Shown one piece after another: positions 1 to 6,007 of a DNA stretch of 11,758 bases. The position numbers were made by a program, and so were the translations under genes. Position 1 is the first letter of the stretch, and every line of letters begins with the position of its first letter. This DNA comes from Eshraghiella sp045542375 (GTDB taxonomy: Bacteria > Bacillota > Clostridia > Lachnospirales > Lachnospiraceae): the NCBI GenBank assembly GCA_045542375.1, contig JAZQKW010000159.1, forward strand, positions 1 to 11,758, in the 5' to 3' direction. The notes beneath the pieces are model-generated. The model did no database searches and was not told the origin of the DNA. It saw nothing but the letters and a program-made list of their open reading frames with translations.

Positions 1-1041
1 GATCATATTCTTAGTCTGTTCAGATATAGTGGGGACAGAGAAGATTTTGTGAAAACAGTAGATGATGACAGTAACAGGTTTGTCAAGAGGAACTCAAGAA
101 AGTATCCATCGGTTTCCCTTCATCTTAATAATGGAATTGTATTTCTTGATGAGGAGGATGATGACCTTATATATAGCATCGATAAGGCGAATGTAGCAAG
201 AAGAATTGCCAAGGGTAATTACTGTGTTACAAGTGTTGTGTTTTCACCTGAGATGATGTGCAGGAAAGAGGAAGATGCCAAGATAATGGCAATGTTCGAC
301 CATGCAATTAAGAATGGCAACATTAAGACATTTTTCCAGCCTAAGATGGATATCAAGGGACAGAAGATAATCGGTGCGGAAGTTCTTAGCAGAATATATG
401 ATGAGAATGGCAATATGATGATGCCGGATACATATATTCCAATTCTTGAGAACAGTGGTAAGGTTGTTGAGCTTGACCGCTATGTAATGAGAGAGACCTT
501 TTCTGCTATCAGAAACTGGTTAGACAGAGGATGGAATGCGGTACCTGTATCTATCAATCTTTCAAGAATGCATTTCTATGAAGATAATGTTGCAGACCGT
601 ATATATAATGAGTTTTCTAAGTATAAGATACCACCGGAATATATAGAATTAGAACTTACTGAATCTCTTTTCTTTGCAGAGACTAACATAATGGTACATG
701 AGATTAGCAAGCTTAGAGATTATGGATTCAGAGTAAGTATGGACGATTTCGGTATGGGATACAGTGCATTAAGTGCTCTTGGTTCGTTACCTGTTGATAT
801 TATTAAGTTTGATAAGGAATTTATCAAGAACAGCATGAGTAATGATGCAGGATACCAGATACTTAACAGTCTGATTGGAGTGTTTAAGAAGATTAACTAC
901 AATGTAATCTGTGAAGGTATAGAGACCAGAGAACAGGAGAAGATGATTTTTGAATGCGGATGCGATAATGTTCAGGGCTTTTTATATGACAAGCCTCTGG
1001 AGCGCAGCGTATTTGAAGAGAAATATATTAAAAATAACTAA
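1..1041 (+). CDS. c-di-GMP phosphodiesterase, degenerate GGDEF + EAL, 5'-truncated
   Basis: The frame is open from base 1, so the gene begins upstream of the window. A GTG at 49 is only an internal codon; residue numbers here count from it. Bases 1-48 encode a stretch with RYSGDRED, which aligns with the R-x-GGDEF loop of diguanylate cyclases but has lost the signature. Residues 1-66 look like the C-terminal half of a GGDEF domain. Residues about 76-328 form an EAL domain with the family motifs: EVL in place of EAL at 111-113, N170 (SINLS), E202 (ELTES), D232-D233 (DDFGMGYS), K253 (KFDKEF), E289 (CEGIET) and Q309 (QGF). These are the metal-binding and catalytic positions of active EAL enzymes, so hydrolysis of c-di-GMP to pGpG is expected, with the GGDEF part perhaps regulatory or inert. 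It ends 26 nt before the next gene, probably the same operon. EAL assignment is near certain; activity is inferred. Confidence 0.9.
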   Translation, partial: DHILSLFRYSGDREDFVKTVDDDSNRFVKRNSRKYPSVSLHLNNGIVFLDEEDDDLIYSIDKANVARRIAKGNYCVTSVVFSPEMMCRKEEDAKIMAMFDHAIKNGNIKTFFQPKMDIKGQKIIGAEVLSRIYDENGNMMMPDTYIPILENSGKVVELDRYVMRETFSAIRNWLDRGWNAVPVSINLSRMHFYEDNVADRIYNEFSKYKIPPEYIELELTESLFFAETNIMVHEISKLRDYGFRVSMDDFGMGYSALSALGSLPVDIIKFDKEFIKNSMSNDAGYQILNSLIGVFKKINYNVICEGIETREQEKMIFECGCDNVQGFLYDKPLERSVFEEKYIKNN

Positions 1042-1067
1042 AGTTACATATTAAGGAGGATAAGAAT

Positions 1068-2147
1068 ATGGCAAGAGGAGGCGGCGGCGGAGGCCGTTCA
1101 GGCGGCGGAGGATTTTCCGGCGGACGTTCAAGTGGAGGAGGCTTCAGAGGAAGCTCCGGAGGAAGAGGATTTAGTGGAGGAAGATCCAGTGGAAGCTTTG
1201 GTGGTGGATATCACAGACCACCGCATCATTCGTCACACAGACCACCACATCACCACCCACCACATCATCATAGACCACCACATCACCATCATCACAGAAC
1301 AGTATACTATGGTGGAAGAAGAAGCAGTGGAAGCAGTTGCGCAGCTGCTATTATAGTGCTCATCATCTTTGCGATTGCTATGATAAGAGGATGCATTGGC
1401 GGAATAGCATATAGCTGTTTAGGTATGTCTTGTGCAGGAGCTCAGTGTTCATCAGATATTACGAACAGTACCAAGAAGAGAGAACCTATGAGTACTGCCA
1501 ATACTACATATAATAATGACTGGTATACAGACGAACTTGGCTGGTTTGAAAGAGGTGGAAGAACTCTTGTAAATGGACTTGAAAGCTTCTATAAGAAGAC
1601 AGGTGTTCAGCCATATGTATATCTCTATGCAGAAGATGGATCATATGTATATCAGAAGCCTGATTTAATGGAAAAAGTGGCTAATGAATTATATAATGAA
1701 ATCTTTGGTGCGGATGAAGGACATCTCTTATTTGTATACTTTGCGTGTCCTGGAGATTCACCGGATGTAATGGATGGAGATTATATCTTTATCTGTGGTA
1801 ACCAGACAACAGTGGTAATGGATGAGGAAGCTAAGCAGATTCTTAATTCCAGATTCCTGTATCATTATGATAATACATCATTATCTGTAGATGAGTTGTT
1901 CGCTAAGACCTTTAAGGATGCAGGTAAGTCTATTATGGCAGGACCAATCCATATGAGATATGTTGTAATTATCGTAGTTGCAATAATTGCTGTTGTGGTA
2001 GTGGTAGCACTTCTCTTTAAGTGGTGGAAGGCTAAGAAGGCTCAGAAGAATAAGGAAGCAGAAGATCTTGAAAAGATTCTTAATACTCCGCTTGAGACTT
2101 TTGGCAATAAAGAGGTTGATGACCTGAAGGATAAGTATGAAGAATAA
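1068..2147 (+). CDS. Gly/His-rich two-TM protein with TPM-like domain
   Basis: A 359-residue protein preceded by AAGGAGGA at a good distance from ATG 1068. Residues 1-47 are almost only Gly, Ser, Arg and Phe. Residues 49-76 are a His/Pro tract (HRPPHH-type units, about 17 His). A hydrophobic segment at about 91-108 is followed by several Cys (109, 117, 122, 127). Residues about 148-290 (starting near DWYTDELGWFERGG, with KKTGVQPYVYLYAEDG and GHLLFVYF) resemble the TPM domain found in bacterial YgcG-like membrane proteins. A second TM helix (about 298-317) and a charged tail follow. The likely arrangement is a TPM-like domain outside the membrane with both ends inside. The His tract could bind metal; this is inference. 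The low-complexity start is real coding: it has its own ribosome binding site and stays in frame with the conserved part. Biochemical function is unknown. It probably shares a transcript with the EAL gene. Confidence 0.8.
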   Translation: MARGGGGGGRSGGGGFSGGRSSGGGFRGSSGGRGFSGGRSSGSFGGGYHRPPHHSSHRPPHHHPPHHHRPPHHHHHRTVYYGGRRSSGSSCAAAIIVLIIFAIAMIRGCIGGIAYSCLGMSCAGAQCSSDITNSTKKREPMSTANTTYNNDWYTDELGWFERGGRTLVNGLESFYKKTGVQPYVYLYAEDGSYVYQKPDLMEKVANELYNEIFGADEGHLLFVYFACPGDSPDVMDGDYIFICGNQTTVVMDEEAKQILNSRFLYHYDNTSLSVDELFAKTFKDAGKSIMAGPIHMRYVVIIVVAIIAVVVVVALLFKWWKAKKAQKNKEAEDLEKILNTPLETFGNKEVDDLKDKYEE

Positions 2148-2172
2148 ATGACTATAAAAAGTATATGAAAAT

Positions 2173-2201
2173 TTGACATAATATGGTATTTGTGGTATTC
2201 T
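2173..2201 (+). promoter_or_regulatory. Near-consensus sigma-A promoter
   Basis: TTGACA (2173-2178), a 17-nt spacer and TATTCT (2196-2201) form a strong vegetative-type promoter just after the TPM-like gene. The predicted start is near 2208. It would transcribe the leader ORF and the terminator at 2339-2385, and possibly the secreted-peptide/ABC cassette if the terminator is read through. It is the best-scoring promoter by eye in the window. Confidence 0.7.
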
Positions 2202-2214
2202 AACAATAATAAAG

Positions 2215-2235
2215 AAAACACAAGAGGCGTGTTTT
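2215..2235 (+). promoter_or_regulatory. 5' hairpin with Shine-Dalgarno-like loop
   Basis: AAAACAC (2215-2221) and GTGTTTT (2229-2235) are perfectly complementary around the loop AAGAGGC, which holds an AGAGG ribosome-binding-like sequence 11 nt before ATG 2239. In the predicted transcript this hairpin sits within 10 nt of the 5' end. It may present or hide the ribosome binding site of the leader ORF, or act as a palindromic operator at DNA level. Confidence 0.45.
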
Positions 2236-2241
2236 TGTATG
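2230..2241 (+). repeat. 12-nt direct repeat, left copy
   Basis: TGTTTTTGTATG occurs here and again at 6001-6012. The two copies lie outside both ends of the AAA-rich peptide/ABC cassette, and each follows an inverted-repeat arm. A few 12-nt repeats are expected by chance in AT-rich DNA of this length, so only the location makes it notable. Confidence 0.4.
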
Positions 2242-2292
2242 AGTAATAATGTATTATATTCCAAGGATAAGGGGTTAAGTCATTTCATATAA
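2239..2292 (+). CDS. Short leader-like ORF, 17 aa
   Basis: ATG 2239 opens an 18-codon frame ending at TAA 2290-2292 (product begins MSNNVLYSKDKG). It sits about 30 nt after the predicted transcription start, with an AGAGG sequence 11 nt upstream in a hairpin loop, and ends about 45 nt before a strong terminator. This could be a leader peptide, a genuine micropeptide, or the surviving 5' end of a lost gene; the frame after the stop has more stops. No family is recognised. Short length makes chance occurrence quite possible. Confidence 0.3.
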   Translation: MSNNVLYSKDKGLSHFI

Positions 2293-2338
2293 CTTAAGAG
2301 AATATGAGATGATTATATAATTGTATATGATGTTATAT

Positions 2339-2386
2339 AGCCGACTTATCTATGGATAATATAATTCATGGTGAGTCGGCTTTTTA
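2339..2386 (+). terminator. Intrinsic terminator upstream of peptide/ABC cassette
   Basis: AGCCGACTTATC (2339-2350) pairs with GGTGAGTCGGCT (2370-2381), giving a 12-bp stem with two G-T wobbles, followed by TTTTT (2381-2385). The eight outer pairs are perfect. The loop is about 19 nt. It would end transcripts from the promoter at 2173 and read-through from the TPM-like gene. A TAAGTC at 2276-2281 could pair with GACTTA (2343-2348) in the left arm, so an alternative fold is conceivable but weak. Confidence 0.75.
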
Positions 2387-2481
2387 TTATGATTTAGTTA
2401 AAAAAGAAAATGTTGGGGAAGAAATTGAAAAATAATAAGGGTAAAGACCATTAAATTTAAGGAGGACGTAATATTTATGAG

Positions 2482-2488
2482 AAAAAAC
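2482..2488 (+). other. A AAA AAC heptamer at a frame break
   Basis: The only well-placed start for the secreted peptide is ATG 2477, 11 nt after AAGGAGG (2459-2465), but its frame stops after nine codons (TAA 2504-2506). The peptide frame is -1 relative to it. Codons ATG AGA AAA AAC contain the heptamer A AAA AAC in the exact phase of classical -1 slippery sites; a -1 slip after AAC continues at CGT 2488 and yields a complete signal peptide. The same result would follow from one extra A in the run (ATG AGA AAA AAA CGT), so a lost base, a sequencing error or transcriptional slippage are equally valid readings. Confidence 0.55.
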
Positions 2489-2517
2489 GTATTACAACAT
2501 TATTAACATTATGTATT

Positions 2518-2877
2518 ATGATCTTAATGTTATTATGTATTCCTGTTATGGCGGATGGATCGTTTTCGTGGTCACAGGATGCAGAGAATTCAATGGCTGA
2601 AGTGACATATTGGGGAAATGTTGATTGGCTTGATGCAGGAGTTGCACCAAATTATTATACCTTTTTTGCAAGATTGTCAGGAGATGATAAGCATTTGATT
2701 ACGGTGTCTAATTCTGCATATTTGACAATAACATCAGGAGTATTAAATAATACTTTATTTACAGATAAAATATATTGGAATCATGAATTCTCAACAACTC
2801 AAAAAACAACGACTGCAACCTCAATAAAAGTCAAATGGGGATTTGACGGATTTAGTGGTTATAAGAAATTAAGTTGA
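2518..2877 (+). CDS. Small secreted peptide, bacteriocin-like context, frame-disrupted start
   Basis: The open frame from ATG 2518 has no ribosome binding site and begins inside a signal-peptide core. In the same frame upstream (from 2482) the codons read KKRITTLL, the basic and hydrophobic start expected of a signal peptide, and AAGGAGG at 2459-2465 points to ATG 2477, which is one base out of frame. With a -1 shift at 2482-2488 the precursor would be 133 aa: a signal peptide of about 26 residues ending VMA, then a mature part of about 107 residues beginning DGSFSW. The mature part is rich in aromatic, Thr and Ser residues (YWGNVDW, NYYTFF, KIYWNHEF, VKWGF), has no Cys, and looks beta-rich. 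Ten bases separate it from the first permease gene, so it belongs to the ABC operon. The layout suggests a secreted bacteriocin or exporter substrate, but I recognise no named family. It may be intact by frameshifting or a broken allele. Confidence 0.6.
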   Translation: MILMLLCIPVMADGSFSWSQDAENSMAEVTYWGNVDWLDAGVAPNYYTFFARLSGDDKHLITVSNSAYLTITSGVLNNTLFTDKIYWNHEFSTTQKTTTATSIKVKWGFDGFSGYKKLS

Positions 2878-2887
2878 AGGAAAGCAA

Positions 2888-3973
2888 ATGAAAAGAACTA
2901 AAATATTTTCGCTGACAGTTGTATATATTTCCATGCTGTTAGCACTTATTGTTTCTACAATACTTGTACCGGCAGTTGAGGGCTTTGTAAGCGGTGGCAT
3001 AAAGGCGCTTAGCAGCGTTAATTATAAGCATGATGCATATATCAGTATTTATCCGGATAATGCAGATTACAAAAATACATACAGTGATGCTTACTATGAA
3101 CAAAACAAAGAAAAAATTACCGGATTTGTTGAAGGGCTTACCGGACAAAAAGGCAATATTTCCATGTCTGTTTTTGATAATATAGGAGATGGAAGTACTG
3201 CTGAAATTAAGCTTTTTTTTGCTCTGAACGAAAAGCTTTTTTTACCTATGGAAGAAAACAATGCATCACTTGTATCAGTTAAAGGAGCCTACGTCGGAAA
3301 CGGTTGTAAAGCATCAATAAATGATAACAGAATCAGAATATTTAATGAGTATTTTGATGTGCTTGGAATTGCATCAACTAAAAAATTAGAGAAAAATAAT
3401 TGTGTATATTTAAAGTATGGAGATTTATCAGCAGCTTCAAAGCAGACGATAATTAAAGCGGTTTTTGAGAATTTCTGTTACGGAGAGCCGCTTACGCTGA
3501 AATACGAGAGCAATAACCATGATTTAGAACTGCTTGAAGGATATTTAAGAGAAAACGGATATACTTATGAGGCAGGGAAAGAAGAGGTACCGGACGGGTA
3601 TACCGGGTTATTAGGTGTCGTAAAAAATGTTATTGCCGTTATTTCATTAATAATTTGTATATTGGTAATAATGGAGTCGGTAAACCTGTTGTTGTCCTCT
3701 GTAATGAGAGATGCCTGTATAAAAGAGATTTTTGGCATGAAAAGGAGTCAGATATACAGACCTGTTTTTTTAAAAATAATTATATGTTATGTCCTTGCAG
3801 CCATTACGTCTTTGGCGGTGATTTTGATTATATACGGACAAGGTGTTTTGTATTGGGCAGAAGCAGCTGTTTTAAATGCGCTAATTGTTTTGGCTGTTTA
3901 CGGAATTGACTATTTTATAATTAATAAACAAAGAAAGCACAGGATGGCGCAAATTATGAGGTGTGCGGAATGA
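2888..3973 (+). CDS. FtsX/MacB-like ABC permease, first half
   Basis: A 361-residue membrane protein starting at ATG 2888 with AAGGAAAG at 2877-2884 overlapping the stop of the secreted-peptide gene. Topology by eye: TM1 at about 7-33, an extracytoplasmic domain at about 34-236, then three TM segments at about 240-263, 292-318 and 322-345, ending in a basic tail. This four-TM plan with a large loop after TM1 is that of MacB/FtsX-type permeases, which couple ATP hydrolysis to movement of an extracytoplasmic domain rather than classical transport. The loop has no motif I recognise. With the next gene and the ATPase it probably forms a heterodimeric permease for export of, or self-protection against, the small secreted peptide (inference). 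Lys codons are mostly AAA (about 20 of 27), unlike the flanking chromosome genes. Confidence 0.72.
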   Translation: MKRTKIFSLTVVYISMLLALIVSTILVPAVEGFVSGGIKALSSVNYKHDAYISIYPDNADYKNTYSDAYYEQNKEKITGFVEGLTGQKGNISMSVFDNIGDGSTAEIKLFFALNEKLFLPMEENNASLVSVKGAYVGNGCKASINDNRIRIFNEYFDVLGIASTKKLEKNNCVYLKYGDLSAASKQTIIKAVFENFCYGEPLTLKYESNNHDLELLEGYLRENGYTYEAGKEEVPDGYTGLLGVVKNVIAVISLIICILVIMESVNLLLSSVMRDACIKEIFGMKRSQIYRPVFLKIIICYVLAAITSLAVILIIYGQGVLYWAEAAVLNALIVLAVYGIDYFIINKQRKHRMAQIMRCAE

Positions 3974-5217
3974 AAACAGGTAACAGATTTAAAATGGCGT
4001 TTGATTTATGCCTGGAAAACAGAAAGAAATTTTATTTACACATTTTTAGTGCTTTTTTGCTCTTTAGTGTGCTGATTTTTGTAATCTATCTGGTTGTCAG
4101 TGCTAATACTTATGAGCGCAGAATAAATGACGGTATAAAATGCGATATTGATAATCTTGGATACGTTGTGCTGCCGCTTGGTGCAGAAAATGCCGACGTT
4201 TTAGAAAAAGAGATTACGGGGATTCCTGAAATAAAATATTTTGGACAAATATCGGATAATGTTACAAATACCTCGCCTGCTCTTCAATTTTTGGCGTTAG
4301 AACAAAAGGATAATGCCGGAGAAGGTATAGAAACAACTACCATGAATATCGGTATCTGGCCCGTAATGAATATCAAACTCATTGAAGGGAAACAACCGGA
4401 GGAAATCGAGATTACGGATAAAAGTAAAAATATTATTTTGTATTTATCTGAAAAATATATGGGGATGGTAAATACGGGAGATGTATTTAATGACTGTAAT
4501 ATTAAGGGAGAAGTTGTCTTTAAATATATAGTTGGAGGATTTTTTGACGCGGATTCTGCAATAATTGACTCAGGTGTATTTTCGGATACATTCTTATCAA
4601 GACTTGGAAGCCGTTCGATGGAATATGGCATTGTTGAGGTAACACAGTGGGAAAATTATGGAGGATGCTTTTTTACTTTTGACAATGAAAAAGACTATGA
4701 GGCAATCGCAGAGCAGATACAGTTAATAGCACTTAAAAATGATACAATAATTGATACATACAGAATTTCATCGGTGGTTGACCATATAAAAGAGGATACG
4801 GACGAAGAAACAAAGACCCTGAAGACGGTTATGGTGGTGCTTATGCTTTCCACAATTATTTCGCTTACGGTAAGTCAGACATATATGGTTGTCACAAAAG
4901 CAACGGATTACGGAATCAGACTTGCAAATGGAGTTACGAAAAAAGATTTATATGTCATTACGGTGATGCAGAATATTATTAAAACGGTTATACCTGCGTT
5001 GTTAGCTTTGGTTTTTATGTATATGGGAATCAGGGTGCTTTTCGGAGAAAGTAACATGGTAAAAGAGCTTATAGGACATATTTTTTTGTCATATTGTGTT
5101 CCTATTGCAGTTGTTTCATCAGCTATTATAATTGCGGTATCTTCAATTGTTCCATCACTGTATATAAGAAAAACTACGGTGTTGGAGTTAGTGCATGCAA
5201 AAAAGAAGGAGGCATAG
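3970..5217 (+). CDS. FtsX/MacB-like ABC permease, second half
   Basis: The likely start is ATG 3970, overlapping the stop of the preceding gene as ATGA, which implies translational coupling. GAGGTG (3958-3963) is well spaced for it; the in-frame GTG at 3961 lies inside this ribosome binding site and is a poor alternative. The product is 415 aa. It has TM1 at about 19-45, an extracytoplasmic domain at about 46-275, and three TM segments at about 282-302, 326-347 and 362-392. The stretch DYGIRLANGVTKKDLYVITVMQN between the first two C-terminal helices matches the FtsX-type cytoplasmic loop (family pattern: REIG-x-LRALGA). The tail has RKTTVLELVHAKKKE, like the end of MacB-family permeases. It is clearly the partner of the first permease; one protein of double size is seen in some related bacteriocin loci, so here the permease is split into two chains. 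Confidence 0.78.
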   Translation: MKTGNRFKMAFDLCLENRKKFYLHIFSAFLLFSVLIFVIYLVVSANTYERRINDGIKCDIDNLGYVVLPLGAENADVLEKEITGIPEIKYFGQISDNVTNTSPALQFLALEQKDNAGEGIETTTMNIGIWPVMNIKLIEGKQPEEIEITDKSKNIILYLSEKYMGMVNTGDVFNDCNIKGEVVFKYIVGGFFDADSAIIDSGVFSDTFLSRLGSRSMEYGIVEVTQWENYGGCFFTFDNEKDYEAIAEQIQLIALKNDTIIDTYRISSVVDHIKEDTDEETKTLKTVMVVLMLSTIISLTVSQTYMVVTKATDYGIRLANGVTKKDLYVITVMQNIIKTVIPALLALVFMYMGIRVLFGESNMVKELIGHIFLSYCVPIAVVSSAIIIAVSSIVPSLYIRKTTVLELVHAKKKEA

Positions 5218-5220
5218 TAA

Positions 5221-5892
5221 GTGATAGAACTTCGTCAGATTACAAAGGAATATAATACGGAAGATACCAAGGTGGTTGCACTTGATAATGTTTCGTTAAA
5301 AATTGATGATGGTGAATATGTAGGTGTAATGGGGCGTTCGGGCTCCGGAAAAACCACGCTTCTTAATATTATCAGCGGTATGGAAACTGTTACCTCGGGA
5401 CAGCTTCTTTGTGACGGTAAGGATATTACGGCAATGTCCGTACGTGAGCTGGATGCTTTCAGAAAGAATAATATAAGTTATATTTTTCAAAATTATCTTC
5501 TAATAAATTCATATACAGTGTATGAAAATATTGAGGTTCCCCTTATTGCAAAAAATATTCCTTCAAAAATAAGAAGGGAAATCGTAGGGGAAATGATGGA
5601 AAAAACAGGAATAAGCCACATTGCAAAAAAGTATCCCTGCCATATCTCGGGAGGGCAGATGCAAAGATGTGCAATTGCAAGAGCACTTGCATCGGATAAT
5701 AAAATTATTCTTGCGGATGAGCCTACCGGTGCCCTTGATGGCAAAACAGCGGAAGAAATAATGGATTTACTGGCAGCGCTCAGAGATGAAAAAAGAACAA
5801 TTATACTCGTTACACATGATGAAAAAATAGCGGCGTATACGGACAGAATACTAAGGCTTGAGGATGGGAAAAAAGTCAAGAGAAGATATTGA
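5221..5892 (+). CDS. MacB/LolD-family ABC transporter ATPase
   Basis: A 223-residue nucleotide-binding protein. Start GTG 5221, with AAGGAGG at 5207-5213 and only 3 nt after the permease stop. All ABC motifs are present: Walker A GRSGSGKT at 38-45, Q-loop Q90 (IFQNYLLI), signature SGGQMQR at 143-149, Walker B IILADE ending at E167 with the D-loop GALD, and switch His at 199 (VTHD). The N-terminal MIELRQITKEY, and ENIEVPLIA after the Q-loop, are typical of the MacB/LolD/FtsE group that pairs with FtsX-like permeases. It powers the two permeases just upstream. Lys codons are about two thirds AAA. Product identity is secure; the substrate (the small secreted peptide of this operon is the best candidate) is inferred. 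Confidence 0.93.
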   Translation: MIELRQITKEYNTEDTKVVALDNVSLKIDDGEYVGVMGRSGSGKTTLLNIISGMETVTSGQLLCDGKDITAMSVRELDAFRKNNISYIFQNYLLINSYTVYENIEVPLIAKNIPSKIRREIVGEMMEKTGISHIAKKYPCHISGGQMQRCAIARALASDNKIILADEPTGALDGKTAEEIMDLLAALRDEKRTIILVTHDEKIAAYTDRILRLEDGKKVKRRY

Positions 5893-5893
5893 C

Positions 5894-5950
5894 ATGATTT
5901 GTGATGAAGTGTGGCATATGGAAAAAGGGAAACTTACAAAAGAAATGTAA
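5894..5950 (+). pseudogene. Possible remnant: ABC-ATPase C-terminal tail
   Basis: Directly after the ATPase stop, another frame reads 18 residues from ATG 5894 to TAA 5948-5950 (ICDEVWHMEKGKLTKEM after Met). This resembles the last strand of ABC ATPases, which commonly end in a D-x-V-x-x-M-x-x-G-K-L pattern after the VTHD motif. No other ABC motif lies upstream in this frame, so if real it is a relic of a second ATPase lost by deletion or recombination at the cassette edge. Chance similarity over so few residues cannot be excluded. Confidence 0.25.
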
Positions 5951-6007
5951 AAAACATTCTCCCAAAATCTGACTATATAATAGTATGGATTTTAGGAGAA
6001 TGTTTTT
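5950..6007. terminator. Long palindrome, bidirectional terminator between convergent genes
   Basis: AAAAACATTCTCC (5950-5962) pairs perfectly with GGAGAATGTTTTT (5995-6007). Inside it AAAATC (5964-5969) pairs with GATTTT (5988-5993), and ACTAT (5972-5976) with ATAGT (5980-5984), leaving a 3-nt loop. The element is nearly one continuous hairpin with a T run on each strand. It lies between the ABC ATPase (+) and the CapA-like gene (-), whose 3' ends face each other, so it would stop both. The length and near-perfect symmetry are more than a terminator needs, so a small mobile palindromic repeat is an alternative. Confidence 0.75.

Larger units (their letters stand above)
2208..2387 (+). ncRNA. 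Candidate small RNA or attenuator leader
   Basis: The roughly 330-base gap between the TPM-like gene and the secreted-peptide gene is not empty. A strong promoter (TTGACA-N17-TATTCT) and an intrinsic terminator bound a predicted transcript of about 180 nt. It has a hairpin at its 5' end (2215-2235) and a short ORF with start codon at 2239. Two readings fit: a free-standing small RNA, or a leader whose terminator controls the downstream cassette that starts about 90 nt after the terminator. I match it to no known RNA family. The boundaries are inferred from the promoter and terminator only. Confidence 0.4.

Noticed and set aside
1132..1356. Alternative-frame ORF in the Gly/His-rich region (Glu/His-rich, 74 codons)
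   Set aside because: It is a shadow of the repetitive GGN/CAY codons of the TPM-like gene and has no conserved features.
2148..2476. CRISPR array or tRNA in the larger intergenic gap
   Set aside because: No regularly spaced repeats and no cloverleaf-like arms were seen.
2518..2877. Calling the peptide a lactococcin 972
   Set aside because: The genomic context is similar, but I cannot see the family's sequence pattern in the mature part; only a profile search could justify the name.
3961..3969. GTG 3961 as start of the second permease
   Set aside because: It lies within the GAGGTG ribosome binding sequence that fits ATG 3970, which also gives the usual ATGA coupling overlap.
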